21,519 nt of DNA from JALQUL01 sp964556425 (GCA_964556425.1 CAZKWC010000053.1:1-21519), one strand, 5' to 3'. Counted from the stretch's first letter, positions 1-8,214 are shown. The notes: a model not told the origin generated them from the letters alone. Numbers and translations: made by a program.

Positions 1-893
1 GCCTCTGTAATAACTTGCCTAATGTTGGCTTCTACTTCGCTTGGGTTTTCTTCTGGAATCATACGGCGGTCTAGTTTTAAAACTACTTTGCCAGGTACTA
101 CATTGGTGTTAGTGCCACCACTTATCATGCCAACGTTTAAATAGGGATGAGTAATACCCTCTACCTTAGAGCAAATATTTTGATAAAGCTCATTTTGTGC
201 ATAAAGGGCAGTTAAGATTTTATTGGCGCCTTGTAGAGCATCAACGCCTGTACTAGGAATGGCTGCATGAGCCATTTTGCCATTGACAGTTACTTCCATT
301 TGCAAGCAACCATTGTGTGCCGTAATAACTTGATAAGAAAAACCAGCGGCAATTAATAAATCGGCTTTGCTGAGTTGATTTTTTAAAATCCAAGCGGGGC
401 CCACTTCACCACCAAATTCTTCATCATAAGTGAACATTAACTCAATGCCACCTTTTAGTTCAATGCCTAATGACTCTAGTGCACGAAGTGCAAAGGTGTA
501 CGTGGCAAAGTCAGACTTGCTTACGGCTGCTGCACGGCCATAAATTTTTCCGTCTTCAATTTCACCACCGTAAGGGTTGTGTTGCCAGCCTTCACCAGGA
601 GGTACTACATCGCCATGCGCATTAAGGGCAATAATTTTACCTTCGCCGTATTGCCTTCTTACAATTAAATTAGTCACACTTTCTAGGCCTGCATCTTGGA
701 CTAATTGCTTGGGTACTTCATGCTGCTCTGTTACTAATCCCATTGCTTCTAGGAGTTGCGCAGTGCGTTGTGCATGAGGGGTATTATTTCCAGGAGGAGT
801 GTCAGTGGGTACTTGAATGAGAGCTTGCAAGAATTGTGTTTCTTCTTGAAAGTTGGCATCTACCCAGGCGTCTAATTGTTCATAATGATTCAT
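1..893 (-). CDS. M20-family (ArgE/DapE-like) hydrolase, C-terminus cut by window edge
   Basis: An open reading frame starts at the ATG at 893-891 and runs off the left edge, leaving 297 complete codons. A GGAG ribosome site lies seven bases upstream of the ATG. The fold is M20 peptidase/deacylase: NAHGDVVP (His93, Asp95), the YDEEFGG catalytic Glu pair (Glu158/159), a dimerisation-domain His209 in KMAHAAIP, and the late GGTNTNVVPG stretch. Two usual metal ligands look absent. The site normally written GRGxxDxK reads GRAAAVSK (Val at 124), and the usual GEP Glu is Gly184. The gene is third in the leftward puuE operon, 34 bases after uraD-allC, so a role with a ureido or amide intermediate of purine breakdown is plausible but unproven. 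The last His ligand lies outside the window. The family call is firm; the substrate is unknown. Confidence 0.85.
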   Translation of the reverse strand, partial: MNHYEQLDAWVDANFQEETQFLQALIQVPTDTPPGNNTPHAQRTAQLLEAMGLVTEQHEVPKQLVQDAGLESVTNLIVRRQYGEGKIIALNAHGDVVPPGEGWQHNPYGGEIEDGKIYGRAAAVSKSDFATYTFALRALESLGIELKGGIELMFTYDEEFGGEVGPAWILKNQLSKADLLIAAGFSYQVITAHNGCLQMEVTVNGKMAHAAIPSTGVDALQGANKILTALYAQNELYQNICSKVEGITHPYLNVGMISGGTNTNVVPGKVVLKLDRRMIPEENPSEVEANIRQVITE

Positions 894-927
894 AATAATC
901 TCCAAAATTGTAATGGTGTGTGGCGAC

Positions 928-2727
928 TTACTGCTTTAATTCAGTTAATAAAAATTCAAACGCTTGAATAGCAAGTTCAATATCATCATTGGTGCTTGAT
1001 TCAAGTGGATTATGACTAATGCCAGAGTTTTCCCCTCTAACAAACAGCATAGCTTGAGGCATGATGTCATGTAGTTTCATGGCGTCATGGCCTGCACCAC
1101 TAGGCATTTTAAAAATAGGTAAGCCCACACTTTCGACTGCATTTTCTATTTGCTTTTGAAGTGAGGAGTTACTAGGTGCTGCACTTGCCCGCATGGTTTC
1201 ATTTAACTCGTAACTAAGGCCTCGGGTTTGTGTAATGACTTGAAGTTGTTGAAGAACATCTTGTGCAAGGCGGTCTCTTTGGTCATTGCTAGGCGCTCTT
1301 AAGTCAAGGCTAAATTCACACATGCCTGGCACTACATTAATGGAGCCGTTGGGTACATTTAAAATGCCTACAGTAGCTACACAGTCGTCTTCTTGGCGAG
1401 CTCTTTGCTCTGCATAGAGCATTAGTTCAGCCACCGCTACAGCTGCATCTTTTCTGCTTTTCATGGGGGTGGTTCCAGCATGACTGGCCATGCCTTGTAC
1501 TACGCCTTTGTAGCGAACACTTGCATTAATAGAATGCACCACTCCTAGGGGTAAATGTAATTCGTTTAGTACAGGGCCTTGTTCTATGTGTACCTCTACA
1601 AAGCCAATATATTTTTTTGCATCCCGTTTAATAGCAGGTATATCTTGAATATTTAAATTAGCATCTTGCATGGCCTGACGCATAGTAATGCCACTGGCAT
1701 CTTGCTGATCTAACCATTGAGTGGGAAAGTCGCCTGTTAGTGCCCCAGAACCCAAGAAAGTAGCTGGGTAACGTTGACCTTCTTCTTCTGCAAATGCCAC
1801 AATTTCTAACTGGTAGGGGAGGCGTTTTTGTTGTTGCTGAAGTTTTGCTACACAGGCCAGTGGCACATAAATACCGAGGCGACCATCGTAGCGACCCGCA
1901 TTCCTAACCGTGTCGTAATGACTACCAGTTAATAAAGTAAGTGTTTGCTGCTTGAGTAATTCTGAAGCCTCTAAAGCATCTGATGAGCCGGTATCTTGAG
2001 CGTAGTAAATGCCCACTACGTTACCAACTGCATCTATTTTGACTTCATCGCAACCGGCTTGCTGCATATCATTTTTGATTTGATTGGCGCATGCAAGGTG
2101 AGAGGGTGTTAAATAAGTAACCGTTAAGTTGTGTGGGTTTTCAGAATGGCTAGCCAATGATTTTAATTGGTCCCAAACTGCATTGCCTCGTGCAACACTA
2201 TGGCTTAATTTGTCATTGAGTCTGATTTCTGCAATGCGATGTACATTGCGTAAACATTCGTCTCTTTCAAAATCAATATGGCCTTTTACCCTTCTTTCTA
2301 GGGTGGCAATTATTTCTGCTTTGCTAAGACCTTCACCTCTAGGACCCCTAACCGCCAAAATAAATGGAAAGCCAAATTTTTGGTTGTACTGTTGGTTAAG
2401 AAATTGGATTTTTTCAAATTCCTCTGGGGTACATTGAGTTAGACCTGCTTTGTTTTGTTCGTTATTTGATTCGGCAGTTAGGCTTTTATCTACCATGGCT
2501 TTACCAGCTAATTCTGGGTGAGCTCTTAACAGTTGTAATTGCGCTGCTAAGCCAGCTTGGCTTACTATGGTGCACATTAAATGTTTTAAATGTGCAACCG
2601 ATTGAAATGGTCTTTGGGTCAGTGCTTGTTCTGCAATCCAGGGTGAATGCTCGTATAGCCCATCTAACATTTGTAAGGCATGTGCTGGACTTGCCGAGTT
2701 CAGTTGATCAAGGGTAAAAGTGGTCAT
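928..2727 (-). CDS. Fused OHCU decarboxylase (UraD) and allantoate amidohydrolase (AllC)
   Basis: This 599-residue protein joins two cytoplasmic urate-pathway enzymes. Residues 1 to about 165 are UraD, which decarboxylates OHCU to S-allantoin: HPELAG with catalytic His70, EQNKAGL near residue 90, and KFGFPFI followed by RGPRGEG at 117-132. Residues from about 180 to 599 are an allantoate amidohydrolase of the M20/HyuC type. It has a complete metal site: GSHYDTV (His270), YDGRLG (Asp281), the EEEGQR Glu pair near 315, EVHIEQGP (His380) and ISHNPLE (His572). The reading frame extends to 2817, but that start would overlap puuE. The ATG at 2727 lies 16 bases after the puuE stop and begins a normal UraD N-terminus, so I chose it. 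Allantoinase is encoded just upstream, so UraD makes PuuE's substrate and the AllC half consumes its product. A true fusion is supported by one uninterrupted frame and by all motifs being present in both halves. Confidence 0.93.
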   Translation of the reverse strand: MTTFTLDQLNSASPAHALQMLDGLYEHSPWIAEQALTQRPFQSVAHLKHLMCTIVSQAGLAAQLQLLRAHPELAGKAMVDKSLTAESNNEQNKAGLTQCTPEEFEKIQFLNQQYNQKFGFPFILAVRGPRGEGLSKAEIIATLERRVKGHIDFERDECLRNVHRIAEIRLNDKLSHSVARGNAVWDQLKSLASHSENPHNLTVTYLTPSHLACANQIKNDMQQAGCDEVKIDAVGNVVGIYYAQDTGSSDALEASELLKQQTLTLLTGSHYDTVRNAGRYDGRLGIYVPLACVAKLQQQQKRLPYQLEIVAFAEEEGQRYPATFLGSGALTGDFPTQWLDQQDASGITMRQAMQDANLNIQDIPAIKRDAKKYIGFVEVHIEQGPVLNELHLPLGVVHSINASVRYKGVVQGMASHAGTTPMKSRKDAAVAVAELMLYAEQRARQEDDCVATVGILNVPNGSINVVPGMCEFSLDLRAPSNDQRDRLAQDVLQQLQVITQTRGLSYELNETMRASAAPSNSSLQKQIENAVESVGLPIFKMPSGAGHDAMKLHDIMPQAMLFVRGENSGISHNPLESSTNDDIELAIQAFEFLLTELKQ

Positions 2728-2743
2728 TTTTTGATAGGCCCTG

Positions 2744-3715
2744 TTAAATAGAGTCAGTAAATGGATGTGTTTTTTTCCAATGCAGTGCAATGTCTTGGCG
2801 AGTGCAAATCCAAACATTGGAGTGGGCCTGAATATGGTCTAAAAACCGTTGCAAGGCAGTAATGCGACCTGGCCTACCTAAGAGTCGGCAATGCATGCCA
2901 ATACTCATCATGGCAGGTTGATTGAGGCCGTTGGGGTCACCTTCTGCATAAAGAGTGTCAAAACTATCTTTTAGATATTGAAAGAAGGGGTCTGCATGAG
3001 AGTAGCCTTGTGGTAATGCAAAACGCATATCATTGCAATCAAGGGTATAGGGCACAATCAATTGTGGCACTATGCTGCCATCGGTTTTTTCTACTTTCAT
3101 CCAAAAGGGTAGGTCTTCACCGTAGTAGTCACTGTCGTAATCAAAACCACCATAGTCCGCTACTAAACGTCTGGTTCTGGGGCTGTCGCGGCCGGTGTAC
3201 CAACCTGTTGCGCGTTGACCAGTGAGTTGTTCGATAATTTCCATGCCTATACGCATATGTTCACGTTCGGTGGCTTCGTCAATGTTTTGGTAGTGAATCC
3301 AACGCCAGCCATGACAGGCAATTTCATGACCTAATTCTTTAAATGCAGCAGTTAACTCTGGGTGACGTTGTAGGGCCATACTCACGCCGAATACGGTAAG
3401 CGGTAAGCCTCTTTTTTCAAACTCACGCAGTATGCGCCACACGCCTACCCTAGAGCCGTATTCATAAATACCCTCCATACTGATATGGCGGTCTGGGTAG
3501 CTGGCAGGATTGAACATTTCTGATAAAAACTGCTCTGATCCAGCATCGCCATGCAGTACAGAGTTTTCTCCGCCTTCTTCGTAATTTAAAACAAACTGAA
3601 CCGCCACCCGGGCTTGATGAGGCCACTGTGCATGAGGCGGCTTTTTACCGTAGCCAATTAAATCACGTGGGTAAGCTTGGGTGCCATCGTAAATTCCAGA
3701 GGTATTTTTTTGCAT
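2744..3715 (-). CDS. puuE: Allantoinase, polysaccharide-deacetylase type (PuuE)
   Basis: The product is 323 residues, the usual PuuE length. It hydrolyses allantoin to allantoate and belongs to the polysaccharide deacetylase-like family rather than the amidohydrolase allantoinases (AllB). Recognisable features are the N-terminal YPRDLIGYG at 15-23, FVLNYEEGGE at 41-50, GHEIACHGWRW at 129-139, GWYTGRDSPRTRR at 171-183, and SIGMHCRLLGRPGR at 271-284. It is the first gene of a leftward operon, with the uraD-allC fusion 16 bases downstream. The Shine-Dalgarno sequence before the ATG is weak. A plausible promoter with an embedded TGTATACA palindrome lies about 60-85 bases upstream, which suggests control by the GntR-family regulator at 9196-9861. 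No key motif looks missing. Confidence 0.95.
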   Translation of the reverse strand: MQKNTSGIYDGTQAYPRDLIGYGKKPPHAQWPHQARVAVQFVLNYEEGGENSVLHGDAGSEQFLSEMFNPASYPDRHISMEGIYEYGSRVGVWRILREFEKRGLPLTVFGVSMALQRHPELTAAFKELGHEIACHGWRWIHYQNIDEATEREHMRIGMEIIEQLTGQRATGWYTGRDSPRTRRLVADYGGFDYDSDYYGEDLPFWMKVEKTDGSIVPQLIVPYTLDCNDMRFALPQGYSHADPFFQYLKDSFDTLYAEGDPNGLNQPAMMSIGMHCRLLGRPGRITALQRFLDHIQAHSNVWICTRQDIALHWKKTHPFTDSI

Positions 3716-3767
3716 TTGGTAGGGCTTGTGATTGGATGTAAAAAATAAGCGGTACTGTATTGAGATA

Positions 3768-3798
3768 ACTAGAATACAGCTTTGTATACAATTCTAGT
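3768..3798. promoter_or_regulatory. Predicted GntR operator with nested inverted repeats
   Basis: The perfect ten-base palindrome TTGTATACAA occupies 3782-3791. It lies beside a longer inverted repeat: ACTAGAAT at 3768-3775 and its exact complement ATTCTAGT at 3791-3798, separated by 15 bases. The TGTATACA core recurs exactly at 9891-9898, beside the gntR gene. GTATAC-type palindromes are typical of FCD-subfamily GntR operators. The link to this regulator is an inference from the shared motif. Confidence 0.5.
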
Positions 3799-3801
3799 CA
3801 A
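3773..3801 (-). promoter_or_regulatory. Predicted puuE promoter
   Basis: On the minus strand TTGACT (3801-3796) is followed after 17 bases by TGTATT (3778-3773), giving five of six and four of six matches to the sigma70 -35 and -10 boxes. The spacer contains a TGTATACA palindrome, a position where a bound repressor would block RNA polymerase. The predicted transcript would have a 5' leader of about 50 bases. This comes from sequence inspection only. Confidence 0.5.
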
Positions 3802-4148
3802 GTCTGCTATGGCTGTCTAGTCACCAATGCCGAATCGCTAAATTAAGTCTCCACTGATTCATTAAATGCTTAAATTGTGGCTTTTGGAAGTGTAAACCAG
3901 AGTGTTAACTTTTGATTTTTGATTGGCCTTCGTTTTATGGCTTGCTATTGGTGCACTGAATGAGACTCTGCACACCTTAACTTTTACGCCCGATTCTTAG
4001 AATTACTATTTTGAAGTTATTGTTTTGGGTAATTCAAAATTTTCTATATATGAAAATGTAATAAGAAAACAATAAATTTGTATTTCCTTTCTGTTGGATT
4101 CATCTTCACAATCTAGCCAACATAACAAAAGTTTCTAAAGGATTAAAT

Positions 4149-5150
4149 ATGCGTATCAAAAAACATATAAAGGCAGGTTTTTTAGGCTTGGCGGTTTTGG
4201 CAACAATAGGTTCAGCTTCTGCACAAACTCTGTTGAACGTATCTTATGATGTGTCGCGTGAGTTTTATAAAGATATCAATACTGCATTTGTAGCTCAGTA
4301 TAAAAAAACGACGGGTAAAGAAATTAAAGTGGACCAAGCCCATGGCGGTTCTAGTGCACAAGCTAGAGCAGTTGCCGATGGTTTAGAGGCCGATGTTGTT
4401 ACTATGAATACTACCAACGATGTAGATTTTTTAGCGACAAACGGTGTCGTTGCAAAAGATTGGTTGAAAAAATTTCCTAATAATGCGGCGCCTACTAGCT
4501 CTACCATGCTGTTTTTAACCCGAAATGGTAACCCTAAACAAATTAAAGACTGGGATGACTTGATCAAGCCGGGTGTTAAAGTGGTGTTGGTGAATCCTAA
4601 AACAGGTGGCAATGGCCGTATGGCATATTTGGCTGCATGGGGATACGTCCGTAAAAAGGGTGGCACGGATGCACAAGCTGCCGATTTTGTAAGCAAGCTT
4701 TATAAAAATGTACCGGTTTTAGCGAAAGGTGGTCGCGATGCTACGACTATTTTTTTACAACGCAATATTGGTGATGTTTTAATTACCTTTGAATCCGAAG
4801 TGGTATCGGTTGACCGTGAGTTTGGTGTCGGCAAGGTAGATGCAGTGCACCCATCAGTTAGTATTATTGCGCCCAACCCTGTGGCAGTGGTAGAGCGAAC
4901 TACTGCTAAAAAAGGCACTGCTGCTTTGGCTAAAGCGTATTTAGATTTTTTATATACTGATGAAGCCCAGGAAATTGCTGCACAACATGCATTACGTCCA
5001 ACTTCTAGTGCCATTCTTAAAAAATATTCCAATACCTTTAAACCACTTCAGTTATTTGCAGTAGAAGAGTATTTTGGTTCTATGCAACAAGCACAAAAGG
5101 TTCACTTTAACGATGGTGGGCAATTTGACAAAATTTATATCAATCAATAA
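4149..5150 (+). CDS. sbp: Periplasmic sulfate/thiosulfate-binding protein
   Basis: The 333-residue product is the substrate-binding component of a sulfate ABC importer. A signal peptide is clear: a basic start (MRIKKHIK), a hydrophobic stretch, and a likely cleavage after Ala25 (SASA before Gln26). Family hallmarks include LNVSYDVSREFY after the signal, QAHGGSSAQARAVADGLEAD, NPKTGGNGRMAYLAAWGYV, GGRDATTIFLQRNIGDVLI and PNPVAVVERT. An AAAGG ribosome site precedes the ATG. The gene leads the cysTWA permease and ATPase genes and is separated from them by a hairpin, a common way to make more binding protein than membrane components. CysP (thiosulfate-binding) is a close relative, so thiosulfate may also be a substrate. 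Confidence 0.93.
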   Translation: MRIKKHIKAGFLGLAVLATIGSASAQTLLNVSYDVSREFYKDINTAFVAQYKKTTGKEIKVDQAHGGSSAQARAVADGLEADVVTMNTTNDVDFLATNGVVAKDWLKKFPNNAAPTSSTMLFLTRNGNPKQIKDWDDLIKPGVKVVLVNPKTGGNGRMAYLAAWGYVRKKGGTDAQAADFVSKLYKNVPVLAKGGRDATTIFLQRNIGDVLITFESEVVSVDREFGVGKVDAVHPSVSIIAPNPVAVVERTTAKKGTAALAKAYLDFLYTDEAQEIAAQHALRPTSSAILKKYSNTFKPLQLFAVEEYFGSMQQAQKVHFNDGGQFDKIYINQ

Positions 5151-5190
5151 GTCTCATTAGGTTGATACCAAGCTCATCCATTTCAATCCA

Positions 5191-5221
5191 ACTCTCATTT
5201 TGTTATTGGCAAAATGAGAGT
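5191..5221 (+). promoter_or_regulatory. Strong mRNA hairpin between sbp and cysT
   Basis: A perfect 12-base inverted repeat (ACTCTCATTTTG at 5191-5202, CAAAATGAGAGT at 5210-5221) encloses a seven-base loop. Two further pairs can form outside it after a one-base bulge. No T-tract follows, so it is probably not an intrinsic terminator. A 3'-end stabiliser or RNA-processing site for the sbp message is more likely. Confidence 0.6.
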
Positions 5222-5292
5222 GGTGATTCAAGCTATTTTTAGACGACTTATTTCGTTTATTAATTTTTTCTATAAAGACTACATTCATTTTT

Positions 5293-6144
5293 ATGATTGC
5301 CATTCAAAGCCAATCAAGGCGCAAGCCTGCCAGAGTACTACCTGGGTTTCATTTAACCCTAGGGTACACGATTTTATATTTGAGTTTGATAGTTTTAATA
5401 CCTCTGTCGGCGCTCGTCTTTAAGACTTTTACACTCACCTTTGATCAATTTTGGGCTGCGGTTACAGGCCCTCGGGTCATGGCATCTTACAGGCTCACAT
5501 TTGGTGCTTCTTTAATTGCTGCATTAGTTAATGTGGTGTTTGGTTTATTAATTGCTTGGGTTTTAGTCAGGTATGATTTTTGGGGTAAAAAAATAGTTGA
5601 TGCTTTAGTCGACTTACCATTTGCATTACCCACTGCAGTTGCTGGTATTTCACTCACTGCATTGTTGGCCGGTAATGGTTGGGTAGGCCAATATCTAGAG
5701 CCACTTGGAATTGTGTTGGCGTTTAATCCTAACGGTGTGGTAATTGCACTTATTTTTATTGGTTTGCCTTTTGTCGTAAGAACAGTACAGCCCGTCTTAG
5801 AAGACTCTGAAAAAGAACTAGAAGAAGCGGCCAGTTGTTTAGGCGCTAGCCGTTGGCAAACATTTTATAAAGTAATTTTTCCAACTATAGCACCGGCCTT
5901 ATTAACTGGATTTGCAATGGCTTTTGCTAGGGCGATTGGCGAATATGGCTCAGTGATATTTATTGCTGGCAATATGCCTATGGTTTCTGAAATTACACCA
6001 CTCATTATTATTGGTAAATTAGAACAATATGACTATGCTGGCGCAACTGCTGTAGCCCTGGTCATGCTGTGTTTTTCATTTATTTTATTGTTGCTAATTA
6101 ATGCGCTTCAAGCATGGCAACGTCGTCGTTCAGGAGGCGTGTAA
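5293..6144 (+). CDS. cysT: Sulfate/thiosulfate ABC permease CysT (CysU)
   Basis: This 283-residue inner-membrane permease pairs with CysW to form the sulfate channel. About six hydrophobic membrane segments are visible, beginning near residue 25 (ILYLSLIVLIPLSALVF). The cytoplasmic EAA loop that docks with the ATPase is present as EEAASCLGASRWQTFYKVIFP at about 177-197. DLPFALPTAVAGISL near 107-121 is typical of CysT and CysW. The stop codon overlaps the start of cysW by one base (TAATG), indicating translational coupling. The ATG at 5293 places a short polar N-terminus before the first membrane helix. The upstream Shine-Dalgarno is poor, so the exact start is less certain than the identity. 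Confidence 0.92.
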   Translation: MIAIQSQSRRKPARVLPGFHLTLGYTILYLSLIVLIPLSALVFKTFTLTFDQFWAAVTGPRVMASYRLTFGASLIAALVNVVFGLLIAWVLVRYDFWGKKIVDALVDLPFALPTAVAGISLTALLAGNGWVGQYLEPLGIVLAFNPNGVVIALIFIGLPFVVRTVQPVLEDSEKELEEAASCLGASRWQTFYKVIFPTIAPALLTGFAMAFARAIGEYGSVIFIAGNMPMVSEITPLIIIGKLEQYDYAGATAVALVMLCFSFILLLLINALQAWQRRRSGGV

Positions 6145-7046
6145 TGGCTGCTACTTCATCTTTGGCAACCCAGTCGGCTGCTAGAAACCAGCGAATTAAC
6201 GAGCCACGCTGGATTAGATTTACCTTAATTGGTATTGCTCTGGTATTTATGTTTTTGTTTTTAGTCTTGCCTTTAGCCGCTGTATTTGCAGAAGCGTTTA
6301 GAAAAGGTTTAAGCGCCTATTTTGAGTCACTTTTAGAGCCCGATGCCTGGTCTGCCATTCAGCTTACCCTTATAACAGCCGCTGTTGCTGTGCCACTTAA
6401 TTTAGTGTTTGGGATATCGGCTGCTTGGGCAATTGCTAAATATGAGTTTTGGGGGAAGTCGTTTTTAACCACCTTAATTGATCTACCGTTTTCGGTTTCA
6501 CCAGTGGTGGCCGGTTTGATTTATGTGCTGATGTTTGGTGCGCAAGGTTGGATTGGTCCTTGGTTGGCAGAACACGACATTAAAATTATTTTTGCAATTC
6601 CTGGCATTATTTTAGCTACCGTATTTGTGACTTTTCCATTTATTGCACGAGAGTTGATTCCATTAATGCAAGCACAAGGCACCGAAGAGGAACAAGCTGC
6701 TATTGTGCTGGGTGCATCAGGTTGGCAAACTTTTTGGTATGTGACCTTGCCCAATATTAAATGGGGCTTAATTTATGGTGTTATTTTGTGTAATGCCAGA
6801 GCCATGGGCGAGTTTGGTGCAGTCTCGGTGGTGTCGGGTCATATTCGTGGTCAAACCAATACTATGCCTTTGCATGTTGAAATTTTATACAACGAGTACC
6901 AGTCAGTGGCTGCTTTTGCAGTAGCTTCTTTATTGGCTTTATTAGCTTTATTAACACTGGTGATTAAAAGTGTAGTGGAGTGGCTTCATCAGCGTGAGTT
7001 GGCAGCAAGCGTTAATTTGCCTCCAGAAAAACCAAATGCTAGCTAA
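6144..7046 (+). CDS. cysW: Sulfate/thiosulfate ABC permease CysW
   Basis: The second membrane subunit of the sulfate importer has 300 residues. The frame opens upstream at 6114, but the ATG at 6144 overlaps the cysT stop codon and follows a perfect AGGAGG at 6132-6137, so 6144 is the start. About six membrane segments are visible. LIDLPFSVSPVVAGLIYVLM lies near 111-130, and the EAA docking loop reads EEEQAAIVLGASGWQTFWYV near 181-200. RAMGEFGAVSVVSGHIRGQT is a characteristic CysW stretch. The C-terminus is a short polar cytoplasmic tail. Gene order sbp-cysT-cysW-cysA is canonical for the system. Confidence 0.93.
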   Translation: MAATSSLATQSAARNQRINEPRWIRFTLIGIALVFMFLFLVLPLAAVFAEAFRKGLSAYFESLLEPDAWSAIQLTLITAAVAVPLNLVFGISAAWAIAKYEFWGKSFLTTLIDLPFSVSPVVAGLIYVLMFGAQGWIGPWLAEHDIKIIFAIPGIILATVFVTFPFIARELIPLMQAQGTEEEQAAIVLGASGWQTFWYVTLPNIKWGLIYGVILCNARAMGEFGAVSVVSGHIRGQTNTMPLHVEILYNEYQSVAAFAVASLLALLALLTLVIKSVVEWLHQRELAASVNLPPEKPNAS

Positions 7047-7125
7047 CTAAGCTGCCCACTTTAATTTTCTAAAAAGTCGGTCGTGATTTTTGAAATAAAA
7101 TTTTTGATAAATAAGAAAGATAAAA

Positions 7126-8214
7126 ATGAGCATTGAAATTCGTAATATTCAAAAAAGTTTTGGAGAGTTCAAAGCTTTGCAAAATGTTAATTTAGACATA
7201 GCCTCTGGCGAGTTATTGGCTTTATTAGGCCCATCTGGTTGTGGTAAAACCACTTTGCTAAGAATTATTGCCGGCCTTGAAACGGCTGATGCAGGAACCA
7301 TTGCCTTTAGCGGTGAGGACACCACTCATGTGCATGTGAGTCAACGTCAAGTGGGTTTTGTGTTTCAGCATTACGCACTTTTTAGGCACATGACGGTATT
7401 TGAAAATGTGGCCTTTGGTCTCAGAGTGAAATCCCGCAAAGAGCGCCCATCTGAATTACAAATCAAACAAAAAGTAATGGACTTATTAGGCTTGGTGCAA
7501 CTCGATTGGTTAGCCGACCGTTACCCACCACAGTTGTCAGGTGGTCAGCGTCAGCGCATTGCATTAGCTAGGGCTTTGGCTGTAGAGCCAAAAGTACTGT
7601 TGTTAGATGAACCTTTTGGTGCTTTAGATGCAAAAGTGCGTAAAGAATTGCGTCGTTGGTTGCGACGTTTGCATGATGATTTACATGTGACTAGTATTTT
7701 TGTAACTCATGATCAAGAAGAAGCGATGGAGGTTTCTGATCGAGTGGTGCTAATGAACCAAGGAAAAATAGAGCAAGTGGGTTCACCCCAACAGGTTTGG
7801 GAGCACCCTGCTAGCCCATTTGTGTATGGATTTTTAGGTGATGTTAATTTATTTCACGGCAGGGCTCATGAGGGTGAAATGTTGATTGGTGCTGATCATC
7901 ATGCCATTCGTTTAGCTAGTCCAGAGCATAGCGAAACACAAGACTCTAAAGCGTTTGCCTATGTAAGACCCCATGACCTAGATGTACAACGTTATCAAGC
8001 AGGATCGACTGGTATTGTGGCTAAATTAAGCCGCGCCATTGTGGTAGGACCTATTGCAAGATTAGAGCTTGACCCAGCGGATGCCTCTATGTTTGGTAAA
8101 GACGCCGTTATTGAAGCTCAAATTCCAGCTTTAAAATACCAAGAATTGGGATTTAAAGAAGGTGATATTTTAACTTTAACCCCTAGAAAAGCACGTGTGT
8201 TTGTAGAGGGTTAA
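7126..8214 (+). CDS. cysA: Sulfate/thiosulfate ABC importer ATPase CysA
   Basis: This 362-residue cytoplasmic ATPase powers the CysTW channel. All nucleotide-binding motifs are present: Walker A GPSGCGKTT (35-43), Q-loop Gln81, signature LSGGQRQR (137-144), Walker B LLLDEP (158-163) and switch His195 in VTHD. A C-terminal regulatory region follows from about residue 240, with VRPHDLDV near 286, as in CysA proteins. The gene begins 79 bases after cysW with a purine-rich AGAAAGA ribosome site. The contig ends 75 bases after its stop codon. Confidence 0.94.
   Translation: MSIEIRNIQKSFGEFKALQNVNLDIASGELLALLGPSGCGKTTLLRIIAGLETADAGTIAFSGEDTTHVHVSQRQVGFVFQHYALFRHMTVFENVAFGLRVKSRKERPSELQIKQKVMDLLGLVQLDWLADRYPPQLSGGQRQRIALARALAVEPKVLLLDEPFGALDAKVRKELRRWLRRLHDDLHVTSIFVTHDQEEAMEVSDRVVLMNQGKIEQVGSPQQVWEHPASPFVYGFLGDVNLFHGRAHEGEMLIGADHHAIRLASPEHSETQDSKAFAYVRPHDLDVQRYQAGSTGIVAKLSRAIVVGPIARLELDPADASMFGKDAVIEAQIPALKYQELGFKEGDILTLTPRKARVFVEG

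Larger units (their letters stand above)
3716..4148. other. 433-base divergent intergenic region between puuE and sbp
   Basis: No coding region is convincing here. The puuE side holds the promoter and operator described separately (3768-3801). The sbp side is very AT-rich and contains an imperfect palindrome at 4039-4057 (ATTTTC, seven-base TATATAT centre, GAAAAT), about 90 bases before the sbp ATG. This could be a promoter or activator site for sulfate-starvation control, but I cannot identify a CysB box. The middle (about 3805-4010) shows nothing I can interpret. Confidence 0.6.

Noticed and set aside
2728..2817. Longer N-terminus for the uraD-allC gene (start at 2817)
   Set aside because: It would overlap the end of puuE by about 74 bases and add 30 residues unlike any UraD start. 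The ATG at 2727 fits the spacing and the family N-terminus.
3951..3975. GTGCA/TGCAC dyad upstream of sbp as an operator
   Set aside because: Five-base arms with a long spacer are expected by chance in a region of this size.
4295..4696. A 133-codon frame opposite sbp
   Set aside because: It lies wholly within sbp on the opposite strand and its translation matches no family I know.
5214..5423. Small frame overlapping the cysT start
   Set aside because: It overlaps the hairpin arm and the cysT N-terminus in another frame and has no Shine-Dalgarno.
6114..6143. Earlier cysW start inside cysT
   Set aside because: The ATG at 6144 has a perfect AGGAGG and the TAATG coupling with the cysT stop; 6114 has neither.
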